Assembly: GCA_024180945.1 (NCBI GenBank)
Contig: JAKSGN010000035.1
Location: forward strand, 2,728,001 to 2,792,000
Reading direction: 5' to 3'
Length of the DNA stretch: 64,000 nucleotides
Source of the DNA: Macrophomina tecta
Taxonomy: Eukaryota > Ascomycota > Dothideomycetes > Botryosphaeriales > Botryosphaeriaceae
Shown: one piece after another, positions 32,961 to 44,554 of the stretch
Layout of the letters: every line of letters starts with the position of its first letter
Position numbering within the stretch: the stretch's first letter is position 1
The notes under the pieces: model-generated
What the model saw: only the letters and a program-made list of their open reading frames with translations
Told to the model about the DNA's origin: nothing
Databases searched by the model: none
Position numbers and translations under genes: made by a program

Positions 32961-35331
32961 ATGGCACCACTCCGCTTGCGTATCGACGGGCGGACATTTC
33001 GAGACCAGAGCAACCGCGAGGTTACTCTACACGGCATCAACGTCGCGGGCGACGCCAAGTTTCCCGCAAATCCCGACCAGCCCTCGTACGTCGCCGACGA
33101 CTTCTTCGACGCTGACAATGTGTCCTTTGTTGGCCGTCCCTTCACCGTCGACACCGCGCGCACCCACTTCACCAGACTGAGGAAGATGGGCTTCAACACC
33201 ATCAGATACATATTCACCTGGGAGGCCATCGAGCACGCAGGACCCAAGAAGTACGACGAGGATTGGATACAGCATACCATTTCCATACTGCGCGTTGCGA
33301 AGGAGTTCGGCTTCTACGTGTTCATGGACCCACACCAGGATGTTGTACGTAGATTGAATACAACAAAGTACCCCTTTCCAGCCATATCTGATAGTCAATC
33401 TAGTGGTCAAGGTTTTCTGGCGGTTCTGGAGCGCCCCTATGGACTGTATATGCCTGCGGCCTGAACCCCCGTGCTTTCGACATCACTGAAGCTGCCCTCG
33501 TCCAGAACACCTACCCAGATCCTGAGAAATTTCCGAAGATGATTTGGGCCACCAATTACACGAGGATGGCATGTCAGGTCATCTGGACGCTCTTTTTTGC
33601 CGGCAAGGCATTCGCGCCGAAGGCTATAATCGACGGAGTGAATATTCAGGACTACCTCCAGAACCATTTTCTCGACGCCTTGATACATCTGGCGAGGCGG
33701 ATACAAGAGGCAGGGGATCTGGATAACGAGGTGATCATTGGATGGGAGAGCATAAACGAACCGAATAGAGGACTTATTGGATGGGGAGATTTGTCGACCA
33801 TCCCTAAGGAACAAAAGTTGCAGAAAGGCACGTCACCAACGGCGTGGCAGGCGATACTCACTGGATCAGGAAGAGCATGTGAAATTGATACTTGGGATTT
33901 TGGTGGTATGGGCCCCTATAAATCTGGCTCGGTCCTTGTGGATCCTCAAGGACAGTCTGCCTGGCTACCATCGGACTATGACGACACACATTACGGCTTC
34001 AAACGTGACCCCGGATGGAAACTCGGCGAGTGCTTATGGGCGCAGCATGGCATTTGGGATCCGGAATCCGACACTTTGTTGAAGAAAGACTACTTCTCGA
34101 AGGACCCGGAAAATGGCGAAGCCGTGGATTACGAATATTTCACGAACAAATGGTTCATGCAGTACTACAGGAGACACAGAGACGCTATCAGGAGCATCTT
34201 CCCTGATACCATTATGTTCTGCCAACCACCGGTCTTGGAAATCCCGCCCACCATCAAGGGAACGGAAGACGACGACCCGAACATGGTTTTCACGCCGCAT
34301 TTCTATGACGGAGTGACGCTGATGACGAAAAAGTGGAATCGCCTTTGGAATGTTGATGTCTTTGGAGTTTTGCGTGGAAAATATCTCACTCCAGCGTTCG
34401 CGATCAAAATCGGGGAAACTGCCATTAGGAATTGCTTCCGGGACCAGCTGGCCGCCATCAGACAGGAGGGTCTCGATTACATGGGAATCCATCCCTGCGT
34501 ATTCAGCGAAATCGGTATTCCTTACGACATGGACGACAGATATGCGTACCGTACCGGCGACTATACGAGCCAGACCTTGGCCATGGATGCGAACCACTTT
34601 GCTCTTGAAGCAAGTCACGCGACTGGATTTACCCTGTGGGCCTACGTTGCAACTGTAAGACGGACGGTTGAAACCTGATGGATCGGATGCTAACATGAGA
34701 CTAGAACAATCACGAATGGGGAGACCGATGGAACGGAGAAGACCTTTCTATCTTCTCCCTGGATGATCCTACGTTGCCGACGTTGTCCTCGCCTACAGCA
34801 GATCCCGAGTCACCTTCATACTCGCGGAGCCAATCTTCAGAGACGTCGCGCGTCTCGCCGTCCAACCTGAAGCAAACGCTTGGAGAGGACGAGATGACAT
34901 CGAGCGCAATGAGCAGCGCCAGCAAGTCTGACAAGCCGGGTTACCGAGCAGCGGAAGCATACGTCCGGCCAACACCGACGCTGACACACGGCACAATCCT
35001 GAATTATGGCTTCGATTTGCGCAATTGCGTGTTCACGCTCTCTTTGGAAGCCCCCAGCTCATCAGGCGAGGGGGGTCCGACTGAGGTCTTTCTTCCAGAG
35101 TTCCACTTCCCGCAGGGCAGCGTGTCTGTGGAGGTCAGCGGAGGGAAGTGGACGATCAGCATGGAGGATACTGCGGCAGGCCCAATCCAGATGCTCAGGT
35201 GGTGGCACGCGGAGGGCGAGCAAAAGATGACGGTCACGGGCGTCAAGAGCCGACAAGCGCTGGCAGCAGAAGACGACGGGTACATCGAGCAGTGCCAGCA
35301 GACGGCGGGGCAGAAGTGTGTGGTGATGTGA
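32961..35331 (+). CDS. EGH1: GH5 ergosteryl-beta-glucosidase/glucocerebrosidase-like
   Basis: Exons 32961-33344, 33404-34654 and 34705-35331 give 753 aa. The start RLRIDGRTFRDQSNREVTLHGINVAGDAKFP is split over a typical GH5 first strand. The acid/base Glu is in IIGWESINEPNRG and the nucleophile Glu in CVFSEIGIPYDM. FRHxW-like FTWEAIEHAG and VFMDPHQDVWSRFSGG complete the active-site loops. This matches the GH5_12 group including yeast Egh1 and the EGCrP enzymes, which remove glucose from ergosteryl glucoside and fungal glucosylceramide. No signal peptide, so an intracellular lipid glycosidase is expected. A Ser/Thr/Pro linker of about 70 residues follows NNHEWGDRWNGEDLSIFS, before a C-terminal beta-rich domain and the ending QKCVVM. 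Confidence 0.9.
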
Positions 35332-35795
35332 GGGGTCGGGCGATGATCACGTCGATTCCGTATATAATTAGGCATTCGTGCGGCGTTCGCCCGGAAACTA
35401 GTTCGATATCAGCCTTATGCAGCATGCGAACCGCGTGGGTGGGACAAGCATCCTCCTCAGCAGGTGACTCCGCGTTTGTGCATGCGGTGTTGGGGCGCGC
35501 AGCCAATGACTCGGGCAGATGGCGGGGCTTGGCGGCGTGCGAGCAAACCGTCGTGCGAGCAATTGTAACTCCATTGGAGTCCTTCTTTCTCTCTTCACGC
35601 CATGCACCCCGCCGCCTGATCCGCCCCCGCCTACCGAGTTCCTCGCTGCTATGACGGCCGGCCTTGCTCGCTCCGCCCGCAGAACTCCCAGGCTCCCAGA
35701 CGGATCCACCGCCTCCCGCCTGCAGCTCTTCACTTCTTCCACCGGCCGCCGCCTCGCCGCAACTCAATCCCTGCCGACTTTTGCATCCCTCCGCC
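35332..35795. other. intergenic, MSN5/XPO5 promoter
   Basis: 464 bases, C-rich near the right edge. No gene seen; short in-frame extensions upstream of the ATG at 35796 are Ala/Pro-rich and unlikely to be coding. Confidence 0.5.
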
Positions 35796-38700
35796 ATGGA
35801 TGGCTTTCAGCCGAACGGCAGCGCCAGCCATGAAGGCCAGCAGAGCCCTGCCGACTTCCCGCGCATGCTTGCCGCGCTCGAGGCAATCTTCGATCCGCGT
35901 TCGTCTAACTCCACGCGCCAGGAAGCCTCCGCGTACCTTGAGCAGGTGAAGCAGCACAGCGACGCCCCCACATACGGCTTCCAGCTCGCCCTCGACGCCT
36001 CCCACCCCGTCCACCTGCGCTACTACGGCCTCACCGTGCTAGAGTACTCTATAAAATATGGCTGGGAGGATTTCAGCGACGAGCAGGCCCAGGCCATGCG
36101 CGACTGGGTTATCCAGCTCGCTGAAGGCGCTTCGCAGCAGGGTCCTGTCTACGTGAGAAATAAGATCGGCCAGCTTTGGGCCGAGGTAGCTAAGAGAAGC
36201 TGGGGCGCTGAGTGGATGGACATGGACGAGCGGCTGGTTCGACTGTGGGCGTCGTCGCTGGAGCATCAAGGCATGGTCTTGTACATACTCGAAACCCTTG
36301 CCGAGGACGTCTTCAACAGAGAGGATCCAGTCGCCAGCTTGCGCGGCAACGAACTTGGCAAGGCCTGTGTCAGCACCTTCACCCCCTTCGCCGTCATCGC
36401 CCAAGAGCTCCCGACGCGCGACCCCAAGCTCGAGGTCAGGTTCGGCGACGAGGGCTGGGTCAAGCGCATTTGCGACCTTCTTGACTGGTGCCTCGTCAAC
36501 AATGCGGAGAAGGATGAGGGTGTTTGTCAAATTGCCGTCAAGGCCCTGAACACGCTCCGCGCCAGCATGGGTTGGCTCATGCCCAAGGCTATTGTCGCGA
36601 CCGAGAGCGTGAACCACATCGGTAGAGCTCTATCCGTGCCCCTTGTCCCTCTTCAGACGGTGAGATCAAGTTCTCCGTATAATTACGAAACTTCGCTTTG
36701 CTAAACCTTGTAGGCTGCTGTCGAGGCTCTCCTATCCATATATGCTCGCCCGAACTTTAGTGACCAGGACATCGCCGACATAATATGCCCTATGTTTGCG
36801 CCACAGATTGTCAATCTTCTATCTGAATTGTTCCAATGGACATCGAAGGATCTGGACGTCAACGAGCTGGACGAACCGAAGTACGCCTTATCCAAAAAGC
36901 TTTCGGAGGTTTGTGACTTACCAGCTCGCCATCGATTCATGTCTAACTTTACAACAGCTACTATCCAACTTAGGTACCTTCGTCGAGGGTAAGCCACACC
37001 TTATCACCGAGGGCAGCGACATCCCTGCATTCCTTCAGCTCCTTTACGAAGTTCTTGGCCACCCTAGCCTGGTCGTCTCCATCCCTGTCCTGCACGCATG
37101 GACAAAACTATTGCGTACCCGCACAATCCGGGACTCTGCCGCCGTCCTCCAATTAGTCCCCGGCCTACTTGAAATGTGTAGTTCCCGTCTGCTCCGCTAC
37201 GAGGCATTACCTGAAGACTCGAATGACCCTACTTTCGTGCTACTAAACGAGGATCTCGACACAGCGCCCGAAAGGCATGCATTCCTCGGAAACTACCGTA
37301 GGTATTGCGTTGATGTTGTAGAAGTCATCGTCCGCAAGATGCCGATGGACGCGATGCAGCACATTCTGGGTCAAGCGACAACGTTGTTTACCAATCTATA
37401 TGATGGTTTCGCTCCTTTTTCACCTCAAACTTTCACTAAGAACTCCCCGCCGGTGCTTCGGGCTGACGCCCAAATCACCGTCATCGATGCCGCTCTGAAG
37501 GGGTATCTGAAATGGATTGCTGCACATGGATCGGAGCCTGAGGAAGACGAAGGCAACAGGAAAGTCATGCAAGATGCGTTTGAAGAGTGGTGCCAAAGCG
37601 TCCTGACCATTCGCTTTGAAGACCCTGAGATCAATAGGAAAACCATCCAGTTAATGGTCACGTTCGCTACCAAAGCGCTATCATCCAGGCCAAGCTTCGC
37701 TCTGCAGCTGCTCGAGTACATCTTGAACCTGCCCCTCCAAGATGATCCCTCATCACCACCTTATTCCGAAGCAGTCAAGGGGCTTGAACAAGCATGCACT
37801 GCGGAGATTCAGAGACTCGCCATCGCCTTCCCCGACCACTTCCTGTCTGTGTATGACGAGCTGGAGCGCAAGATCGACTATATTGTGAATCACCGCCTTG
37901 TGGACGAGCGGCAAAGAATGGGTTACACGTCCTTTCTGTTCATTATCATTCACCGCGCTACCACGCTTGAGCCCCAAGTTCGAGAAGCTCGCCTGAAGCA
38001 GATGATGGGCATGGTCAAAGACGGCTGGACAAACCCCGAGTTGGGGGCGTCCTTGTCTTCGTTTCAGTCATTCTGTGACCTGCTTGGCCTCGGTGACATC
38101 ACCGATTTCTTTGCATCTCACGGCTTTCACAATGTCCCTGAGTGGGCGCAGCAACAGCTTGATGCTGAAGGGCAGGCGAAGCAGGCCGAAATTCTGTCAC
38201 GGTTCCAGAGGCTGCCTCTTCGACTCACAAAGAATCTCCTCGGCGCATCCACTGAGAAATTACGCGAGAATTCTCAGCCGTATGAGATTGCATGCATGCT
38301 ATGGGCTGAAGCTCTTCCTGCAATCCTACCCAACCTCCTCCAGCTAATCAGCCATGCGCAAGCCTTCATGAATCTGCGCAACTGGTCCCACCTACCGGAT
38401 GAGATGCAAATGGTTATGAAGCGCGTTCTGACTGATAGGTTCTGGCAAGCTGGGATTTCAACGGAGAGCAGGGATGACTTCTTTGCACGTGTGAGCGGAT
38501 CCAAGTCTTCGTTTGAGGGGTTCGCATCGACGGTCCGAGGTACGGTTAGGCAGATTCGCGAAGTCTGCTACTACATTCTCTATGGTTTGACACGGTTCAA
38601 GGACCATTTCTATGGCATCAGCGATCTGCCTGGTCCTCTGAGCCAAGCTTTGTTTGAGAATGCGCAGGCGCTCTCTGCCCACCACGTTTCAGTGTTGCTT

Positions 38701-39639
38701 AACATTTCCACGCAGCTCATTGAGAACTGTCCTATTCACTTGCGGTCACAATTTCTTCCCCCTATCATCTCGAACCTTTTCAATGAGCTCAACACAAAGA
38801 TCAGCAATGAGTGGGACACCTTGAACAGACAAATCAGCCAGGCAGGTGACCAGGATAACTTGGGAGATGAGATGAAGAATGAGAGCATCCTCCGCCAGCT
38901 CACGCACTCAGCTGTGATGCTGGTATCACTCCTCTTGGAGGACGTCCGTCTCGGTATGCCAACGCGCCACGGAATAGCTGCATTCAACGATCTCGTAAGA
39001 GAAGTCGATAAGCTGACCGTCAACCCAGATTCTCACGACCGCTCGGGCAACCCGCCCAAGGAGCACCGCATGTCGACCTTCATTCTGTCGACACCCTCAA
39101 TTTTCGAGCCCGTCCTTATCTTCTGCAAGACGGTGATCCGCGTGCGCGATACCCGCTGTGTCAGCCTCGTGTCGCGGGTGATGCGCGGCGTGATGCCGCA
39201 CCTGAAGGAGCACGCAGAGGTCCGGCAGTACCTGTGTTGCGACGTGCTGCAGGCAGCCATCACCTCTCTTCACGAACCGGCCTTCGTCGATGCCCAAAAG
39301 GATCTCGCGGCACTCATCGCGCAGCTCATCCACCTCGATCCGCACCAGGTCCGCGCTATTGTCATGTCGCTCCCGGGCCTGTCAAACCGCCCGGACAAAG
39401 TGGATAAGGCCTTCCAGCACATCGAGGGCGCGGCGAGCGAGCGCCAACAGCGCGGTATCGTCCTAGACCTGCTGAGCGGCGTCAGAGGCGTCAGCATCCA
39501 TGAGCAGGGCAAGATCGGGAGGCCGCCGCCGAAGAAGAGCGCGCAGGTTCAACAGCAGTACATGACGGTCGAGCCGACGCCGACGATCAAGCGTGGCGGC
39601 AGCCCGGAGCTTGGTGGATTGGCGGACATGTTTGGCTGA
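35796..39639 (+). CDS. MSN5: exportin-5/Msn5-type karyopherin
   Basis: Exons 35796-36659, 36714-36908 and 36958-39639 give 1246 aa, the normal length for Msn5/exportin-5. The N-terminal HEAT region shows ALEAIFDPRSSNSTRQEAS, HPVHLRYYGLTVLEYSIKY and VRNKIGQLWAEVAKRSWG, characteristic of this importin-beta branch. The remainder is helical repeats such as LLYEVLGHPSLVVSIPVLHAW. It carries cargo (phosphoproteins in yeast, structured RNAs in animals) out of the nucleus with RanGTP. The C-terminus has a Lys/Arg patch and ends GGLADMFG. Two short introns (54 and 49 bases) join the first HEAT repeats in frame. Confidence 0.92.
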
Positions 39640-41135
39640 GGAACAGGAGCGGACAAAGGTGCCCACTCGCCGTGCTCTGGGTGTACAATGGAGAGATGGC
39701 TGGAATGAGGGAATTGTGGAGGTAATGTACAGAAGACGGACGGCGGATTAACATGCTGGATGGTGTACGATGGAGTCCTCTTTTTTCCAAGTCCTTTGAT
39801 TGCTTCCAATTTTTCGTTTGTCGCATGGGGATAGAGACATCTTGATAGCTGGTGCACATTGCGAATTGTCGGTCCTTTTCTTTTCTTTTCTTTTCTTTTC
39901 TTTTTATCACCTCTTATTAGGAGAAGGGAGTTGGCAGCTTTTGCTCTTCTCAAGCAAGGTGCGCGGTGGAAAAAAGACGAAAAAGATATCCCAAATGAGT
40001 TTGCTACATGGAAATCGGAAGGCGGCAAGGGCAGGATGAGAAGAGGCTGATCTTGTAACTAGTAAGATTCATGGCTGGTGGGTTCAAGTAGTAAGACCAA
40101 TTGAGAGTTGAGCCTTGAGTACGGGAGTTGTTTCTGCTGTGGGTCACTCCCTCCTCAGCTTTCTTCGACTCGGTGTTTTATTAATTCTACAACGAAGACT
40201 AGGCTCAACGTTACAGAATCCAGTAACCCAAGGGTAGCATAATTCTAGGATTTGGCAGTTCTTGGTTCAGGGATATTGCGTGCTAAGGCTTCAATGCCTG
40301 CGGCAGCGGGAAAAAGCCGGCGTGACCGAGAATCGCACTCTAACCCCACTCCTTATCGGTCTACAAACTGCTGAAAGAAGAGATTCAGCATCCATTTCTC
40401 TTCGCCAGCTGATGATTACTAGAGCTTCTGCAGAACTCCGCATGTCGCCAAACGCCATCTTTGTCATCGCCTGCGGATGCACAAAGTAGCCGCCGCAAGC
40501 ACTATGCTACTGATGATTCTCCTTCAACAGCAACCTATGCCTGCTGTCGCCATTTCCCAAGGCCGTTCTAAAGTTGTCTATTTAAACTTATACAGAACAG
40601 TCCGCATTGGACGAACCAGAGTAAAAGCGATCTCCTGGCGCGGAAGGCGTGGGACGATGAATGCTGCTGCTTGCTCGACCATCGGGACGGATGACCCGGC
40701 ACTGTTCCTCCAGCAGGCGTATTGCATATATACACCGCTGACGTGAATCATGCCGCTGGCCCACTTGCACAGCGGCTCAAGCTGATTTCATTCGTCCCAG
40801 AAAATCGGATTGGCGAGGTATCTCCACCAACGCCGAGTGCTGACAGGTCTATTTTTACGACAGATGGCTTCCAAGATGTTCAACTGAGAGAAGCAGCAGC
40901 GACGGTATGTACGTCTCGTGGTCCGTTCGCGGGGCTGTAACCCACTCGATGGGGAAAGGCTGCGCCGAGTGTCAAGACTGAATATGGGGGCCAAAAGATC
41001 ACCGAGTGATAAAAATCCCGGCATCACTAACTCCTCAAAACTTCCCTTTCCTCGTTTCTATAACATTCTGGGTCCCAGGGGACGGCAGGAGCAGCTCTAA
41101 ACCGAAGATACCAGCGCCGTGGAAGAGAAGAAGCG
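39640..41135. other. gene-free region of about 1.5 kb
   Basis: MSN5 3' flank, a pyrimidine microsatellite, then unremarkable sequence up to the HET gene. The open frames are short with no recognisable domain. Confidence 0.5.
39874..39905. repeat. (CTTTT)n microsatellite
   Basis: Six near-perfect pentamer units in the MSN5 3' flank, merging into a T run. Confidence 0.8.
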
Positions 41136-44093
41136 ATGCCATCAAACACCGAGCACAGCCCCTTCAGCTTCACGGCCCCCAAATACGAACCGCTCCCCAC
41201 TCCGACATCCATCCGGCTACTCAAGATCATTGGCCGCAACAGCCATTCCCACCTCAACCCCCTCCACCGCAAGGGCAAGTTGATCGGCCCCACGCCATCA
41301 ATCTGCGGCAACCCCCTCATCCAATGCACCCTCGAAACCTACGAGCTGGCAGACGCCCCGCCCTACGCCTGCCTGTCGTACACCTGGGGCTCGCCCGAGC
41401 CAGACCGCGTGACGCGCGGCATCGACCTGTCGCGCGACGACTACGGACCTGCGACCAAGTGGCCGGTCGCGGTCGACGGGCAGCTGTTCTTCGTGCGCAA
41501 GAACCTGTTCGACGCGCTGCAGCAGTTCCACCCGGACAAGAGCGTCGAGGACGTCAACCGCACGGACCCGGACGAGTACTACAAGACGCGCCTGATCAAG
41601 GCGGCCGAGGACGGGCGCCTGTGGGAGGTGCGGCGGCTGCTCGAGAAGGGCGCCAGCGTGGGCGCGAAGGACTGCTTCGACGAGACGGCCCTGCACTATG
41701 CCGCCGAGAACGGGCATTATGACATCGTCAAGGAGCTGGTCAGCGCGGGCGCGGACATGGGGTCGTTTGATGAGACGGGCCGGACGCCGCTGCAGTGCTC
41801 GTTGCAGCGCGAGAGGGGCGAGTATAAGAAGGTGCGCAAGTTCCTGTGGGACGAGCAGTTCAGGAACCGCGTGCTGCAGCTGCATCATAAGGAAGAGGAG
41901 GAGTGGCAGCGGCTGTCCGACTCGGACTCTGATGACGAGTCTTCGGACGATGATGATTCGGACTCGGACGGCCTGAGTGACTCTGGCTCCGAGTATGGGG
42001 AGGGGGCGGGCCCTGGAGAGCGAATCCTCTGGGTCGACGCCATCTGCATCAATCAGGACGACTTGGAAGAGCGGGCCGCTCAGGTCAAGATCATGTCGCG
42101 CATTTACGACAAGGCGCTTGAAGTCCTCGTCTGGCTCGGGGAGGGCCTCGACAATGCGCGGCTGCTGCAGGCTGCCATCTCGCGCGTCAACAAGGAAGAT
42201 GGCGATCTCGACGAGCTGGCTCGGAAATGGCGGAACTCTCTGACAAACTTCATCAGGGAAGGCTTCGGTGATGAGGACGCCGAGCTGCCTGAGGACTGCA
42301 TCCTGGCGCCCGCCGAGATAGAGGAGATGTCGCAGTGGCTCACCCGCGCCTGGTTCACCCGAACATGGGTCGTCCAAGAGCTCAGTCTCGCGCAGCGGGT
42401 GCGCATGTTTGCCGGCTCGGTCGAGTTCTGCTGGCCCGATGTGCTGAAGTTCCTCAGCCTGATGGCCCGCGTCGGCTACTTCGACAACTCCACATTCTGG
42501 CGTCTGGACAACGGCATCCGCAAGCAAGACGGCATCGGCGGCGACTGCTCCGAGGCCTGGAAGCTCGCCGAAATCCGCCTCCGCACGCGCGGCAACGCCT
42601 CCGAATGGGCGCTGCTCGACTCCGTCTTCAGGCACGACGACTCCGCGCCCAACAACCCGCACATTCTGCGGGCCGGCCGGCTCAGCCTCCCCATCATCCT
42701 GTCGCTCTGCTGGACCTTCCAGTCCAAGGACCCGCGCGACAAGATCTTCGCGCTCCTGACCATCACCCGCCCGCTGCCCGAGCCCGACCGCATCCAGATC
42801 GACTACTCGACGCCCGTCGAGCGCCTCTACACACAGGTCGGCCACCTCTTCCTGCGCGGCTCCGGCGACGACGCCATGTACCTAAGCGGCAGAGACGGCT
42901 CCCCGGACTCGCTCGAGCCGCTCGAGGGCCTCTCCTACGTCCAGGACCCCTTCGTCGGCCCCCGCTGCCGCATGCCCGGCCTGCCCACCTGGGCCCCGGA
43001 CTTCAGCACCCCGCACGTCACCACGCGCATCTGGCGCCGCCGCTTCTGCGCCGCCACCGCGCTGGCGCCCTCGTTCGGGCCGGGCCCGGCCGATCCCGCT
43101 GTGCTGCGCACCCAGGCGCTGCTGTGGGATGAGGTCGTTGCGGTGGAGGACTTGTCGCGCAGGGACCAGGAATTCACCATCGACGTGCCGCCGTGGCTGG
43201 AGATGGTCATGCAGTTGCAGGAGGAGGGGGAGAAAGAGGGGAGAGGCTACCCGACGGGCGAGTGTGGGATGCAGGTGCTATGTCGCACTCTCATGGCGGA
43301 TCATCTGTGGGTTGAGGGCGATGTGGAGGAGCAGGAGAGGGTGCGGTCGTTGTTTCGCGAGTTTCTGGCTTGGGAGCTGGCGAATGAGGTGGAGGTGGAG
43401 GGCATGGGGGATGTGTGTCATCCGCATGATGATGTGTGGAACCTGGTTACTGCGGCGAGAGACTGTGCTGATGTTGGGAGCGTTGGAAAGGTAAAGACGA
43501 AACAGAAAAAGGAGGTGGTGGGCGAGGAGGCGGTAAAGGCGGAGGAGAAGCACGAAGAAGACATGATGCAGAAGGAAGAGAAGCAGAAGGGACAAGAGGC
43601 ACACCATGCTGGTTTCATGCCGACCGTCGAAGAGATCATGGACGCCGGTAAGCAGCTCCCCCAGGTCATGGAGAGTAATGGCTGGTGCACCTACCACGGG
43701 CCCGATTGCGCCATCTTCGACGACGGTACTACTTTTCGCTCGGCGTTCCTGCGCGTCAACAGGAAGCGTGCCCTATTCAGGACGAAGAATGGCTATCTGG
43801 GCCTCGGCCCGATGTATGTAAAGCCAGGGGATGTGGTCGCGCTCGTCGCGGGTAGTAGGGTGCCAGTCATCTTGCGGAGGGGGAAGAAGAAAGGAAAGAG
43901 GAAGGGGCAGGAGGGGAGTGGTAGGGCGAGGAAGAAGAGTAATGCGGATGAGGGAAGGCTTAAGTTTGTTGGGGAGGCGTATGTGCATGGAATAATGTAT
44001 GGTGAGGTCTTGAGGGATGACCGGAAGGGGGCGGAAGGCGCGGGCAACCTTGTGGAGGTTAGAGATAAGTTTGAGGTTATTGAGCTTGTGTGA
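41136..44093 (+). CDS. HET-domain protein with ankyrin module inside the HET domain
   Basis: Single exon, 985 aa. HET (heterokaryon incompatibility) motif 1, YACLSYTWG, is at residues 77-85. Motif 2, WVDAICINQ, is at 299-307, followed by MSRIYDKALEVLVWLGEG and WFTRTWVVQELSLA. In ordinary HET proteins the first two motifs lie about 40-70 residues apart. Here the gap holds ankyrin-like repeats (about 150-240, including DETALHYAAENGHYDIVKELV and DETGRTPLQ) and a Ser/Asp-rich acidic string (261-290). A charged Lys/Glu helix precedes the usual HET C-terminal part (RALFRTKNGYLGLGP, VKPGDVVALVAGS). Family members trigger cell death on non-self fusion, and their fold is TIR-like; a role here is inferred only. 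No signal peptide or membrane helix. Confidence 0.92.
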   Translation: MPSNTEHSPFSFTAPKYEPLPTPTSIRLLKIIGRNSHSHLNPLHRKGKLIGPTPSICGNPLIQCTLETYELADAPPYACLSYTWGSPEPDRVTRGIDLSRDDYGPATKWPVAVDGQLFFVRKNLFDALQQFHPDKSVEDVNRTDPDEYYKTRLIKAAEDGRLWEVRRLLEKGASVGAKDCFDETALHYAAENGHYDIVKELVSAGADMGSFDETGRTPLQCSLQRERGEYKKVRKFLWDEQFRNRVLQLHHKEEEEWQRLSDSDSDDESSDDDDSDSDGLSDSGSEYGEGAGPGERILWVDAICINQDDLEERAAQVKIMSRIYDKALEVLVWLGEGLDNARLLQAAISRVNKEDGDLDELARKWRNSLTNFIREGFGDEDAELPEDCILAPAEIEEMSQWLTRAWFTRTWVVQELSLAQRVRMFAGSVEFCWPDVLKFLSLMARVGYFDNSTFWRLDNGIRKQDGIGGDCSEAWKLAEIRLRTRGNASEWALLDSVFRHDDSAPNNPHILRAGRLSLPIILSLCWTFQSKDPRDKIFALLTITRPLPEPDRIQIDYSTPVERLYTQVGHLFLRGSGDDAMYLSGRDGSPDSLEPLEGLSYVQDPFVGPRCRMPGLPTWAPDFSTPHVTTRIWRRRFCAATALAPSFGPGPADPAVLRTQALLWDEVVAVEDLSRRDQEFTIDVPPWLEMVMQLQEEGEKEGRGYPTGECGMQVLCRTLMADHLWVEGDVEEQERVRSLFREFLAWELANEVEVEGMGDVCHPHDDVWNLVTAARDCADVGSVGKVKTKQKKEVVGEEAVKAEEKHEEDMMQKEEKQKGQEAHHAGFMPTVEEIMDAGKQLPQVMESNGWCTYHGPDCAIFDDGTTFRSAFLRVNRKRALFRTKNGYLGLGPMYVKPGDVVALVAGSRVPVILRRGKKKGKRKGQEGSGRARKKSNADEGRLKFVGEAYVHGIMYGEVLRDDRKGAEGAGNLVEVRDKFEVIELV

Positions 44094-44554
44094 GGAAAGG
44101 AGATACCCAGCGCCGGTTTGAATGGCGAGGAATAGATCGTGTGACTTTTTTTTTGTCTTCATAGGAATTCTCCGAAAAACGTGCTGCAAACTGCGAATGC
44201 TCTCTTCTTCAGCATGCCGACAAGACCAGCCTAATAGAGGCTGCGTTGTCCTGCCGCTGGGGTCTATGACTGTAAATAGTGTGGGTGTGATGCACCATCA
44301 GCGGTTGAAGTAATTAGCCGGACGTAAACGTCACGGATATCTCTTCACATTGGGATCCGGACGACCGCTTCCACTCCTCATTAGTGACAGCCAGTCAGCC
44401 ACGCCATTATCCCCAAAGCTTACCGTACTCGTTATCCTCTCAAAGCATTCGCTCCACCACCCACTACGGCTCCTTCCACTCCCCCTTCCTGCCCTTCTTG
44501 TTCTTCTTCTTCCTCTTCTTCCCCCATTCATCCGTCCGCCCCGCTTCCTCTTCT
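44094..44554. other. intergenic with CT-rich tract
   Basis: HET 3' flank. A pyrimidine tract at about 44490-44560. No gene seen. Confidence 0.5.

Noticed and set aside
41298..42845. Minus-strand open frame of 515 codons opposite the HET gene
   Set aside because: Lies wholly within the HET coding region, Arg/Val/Leu-biased, no recognisable family.
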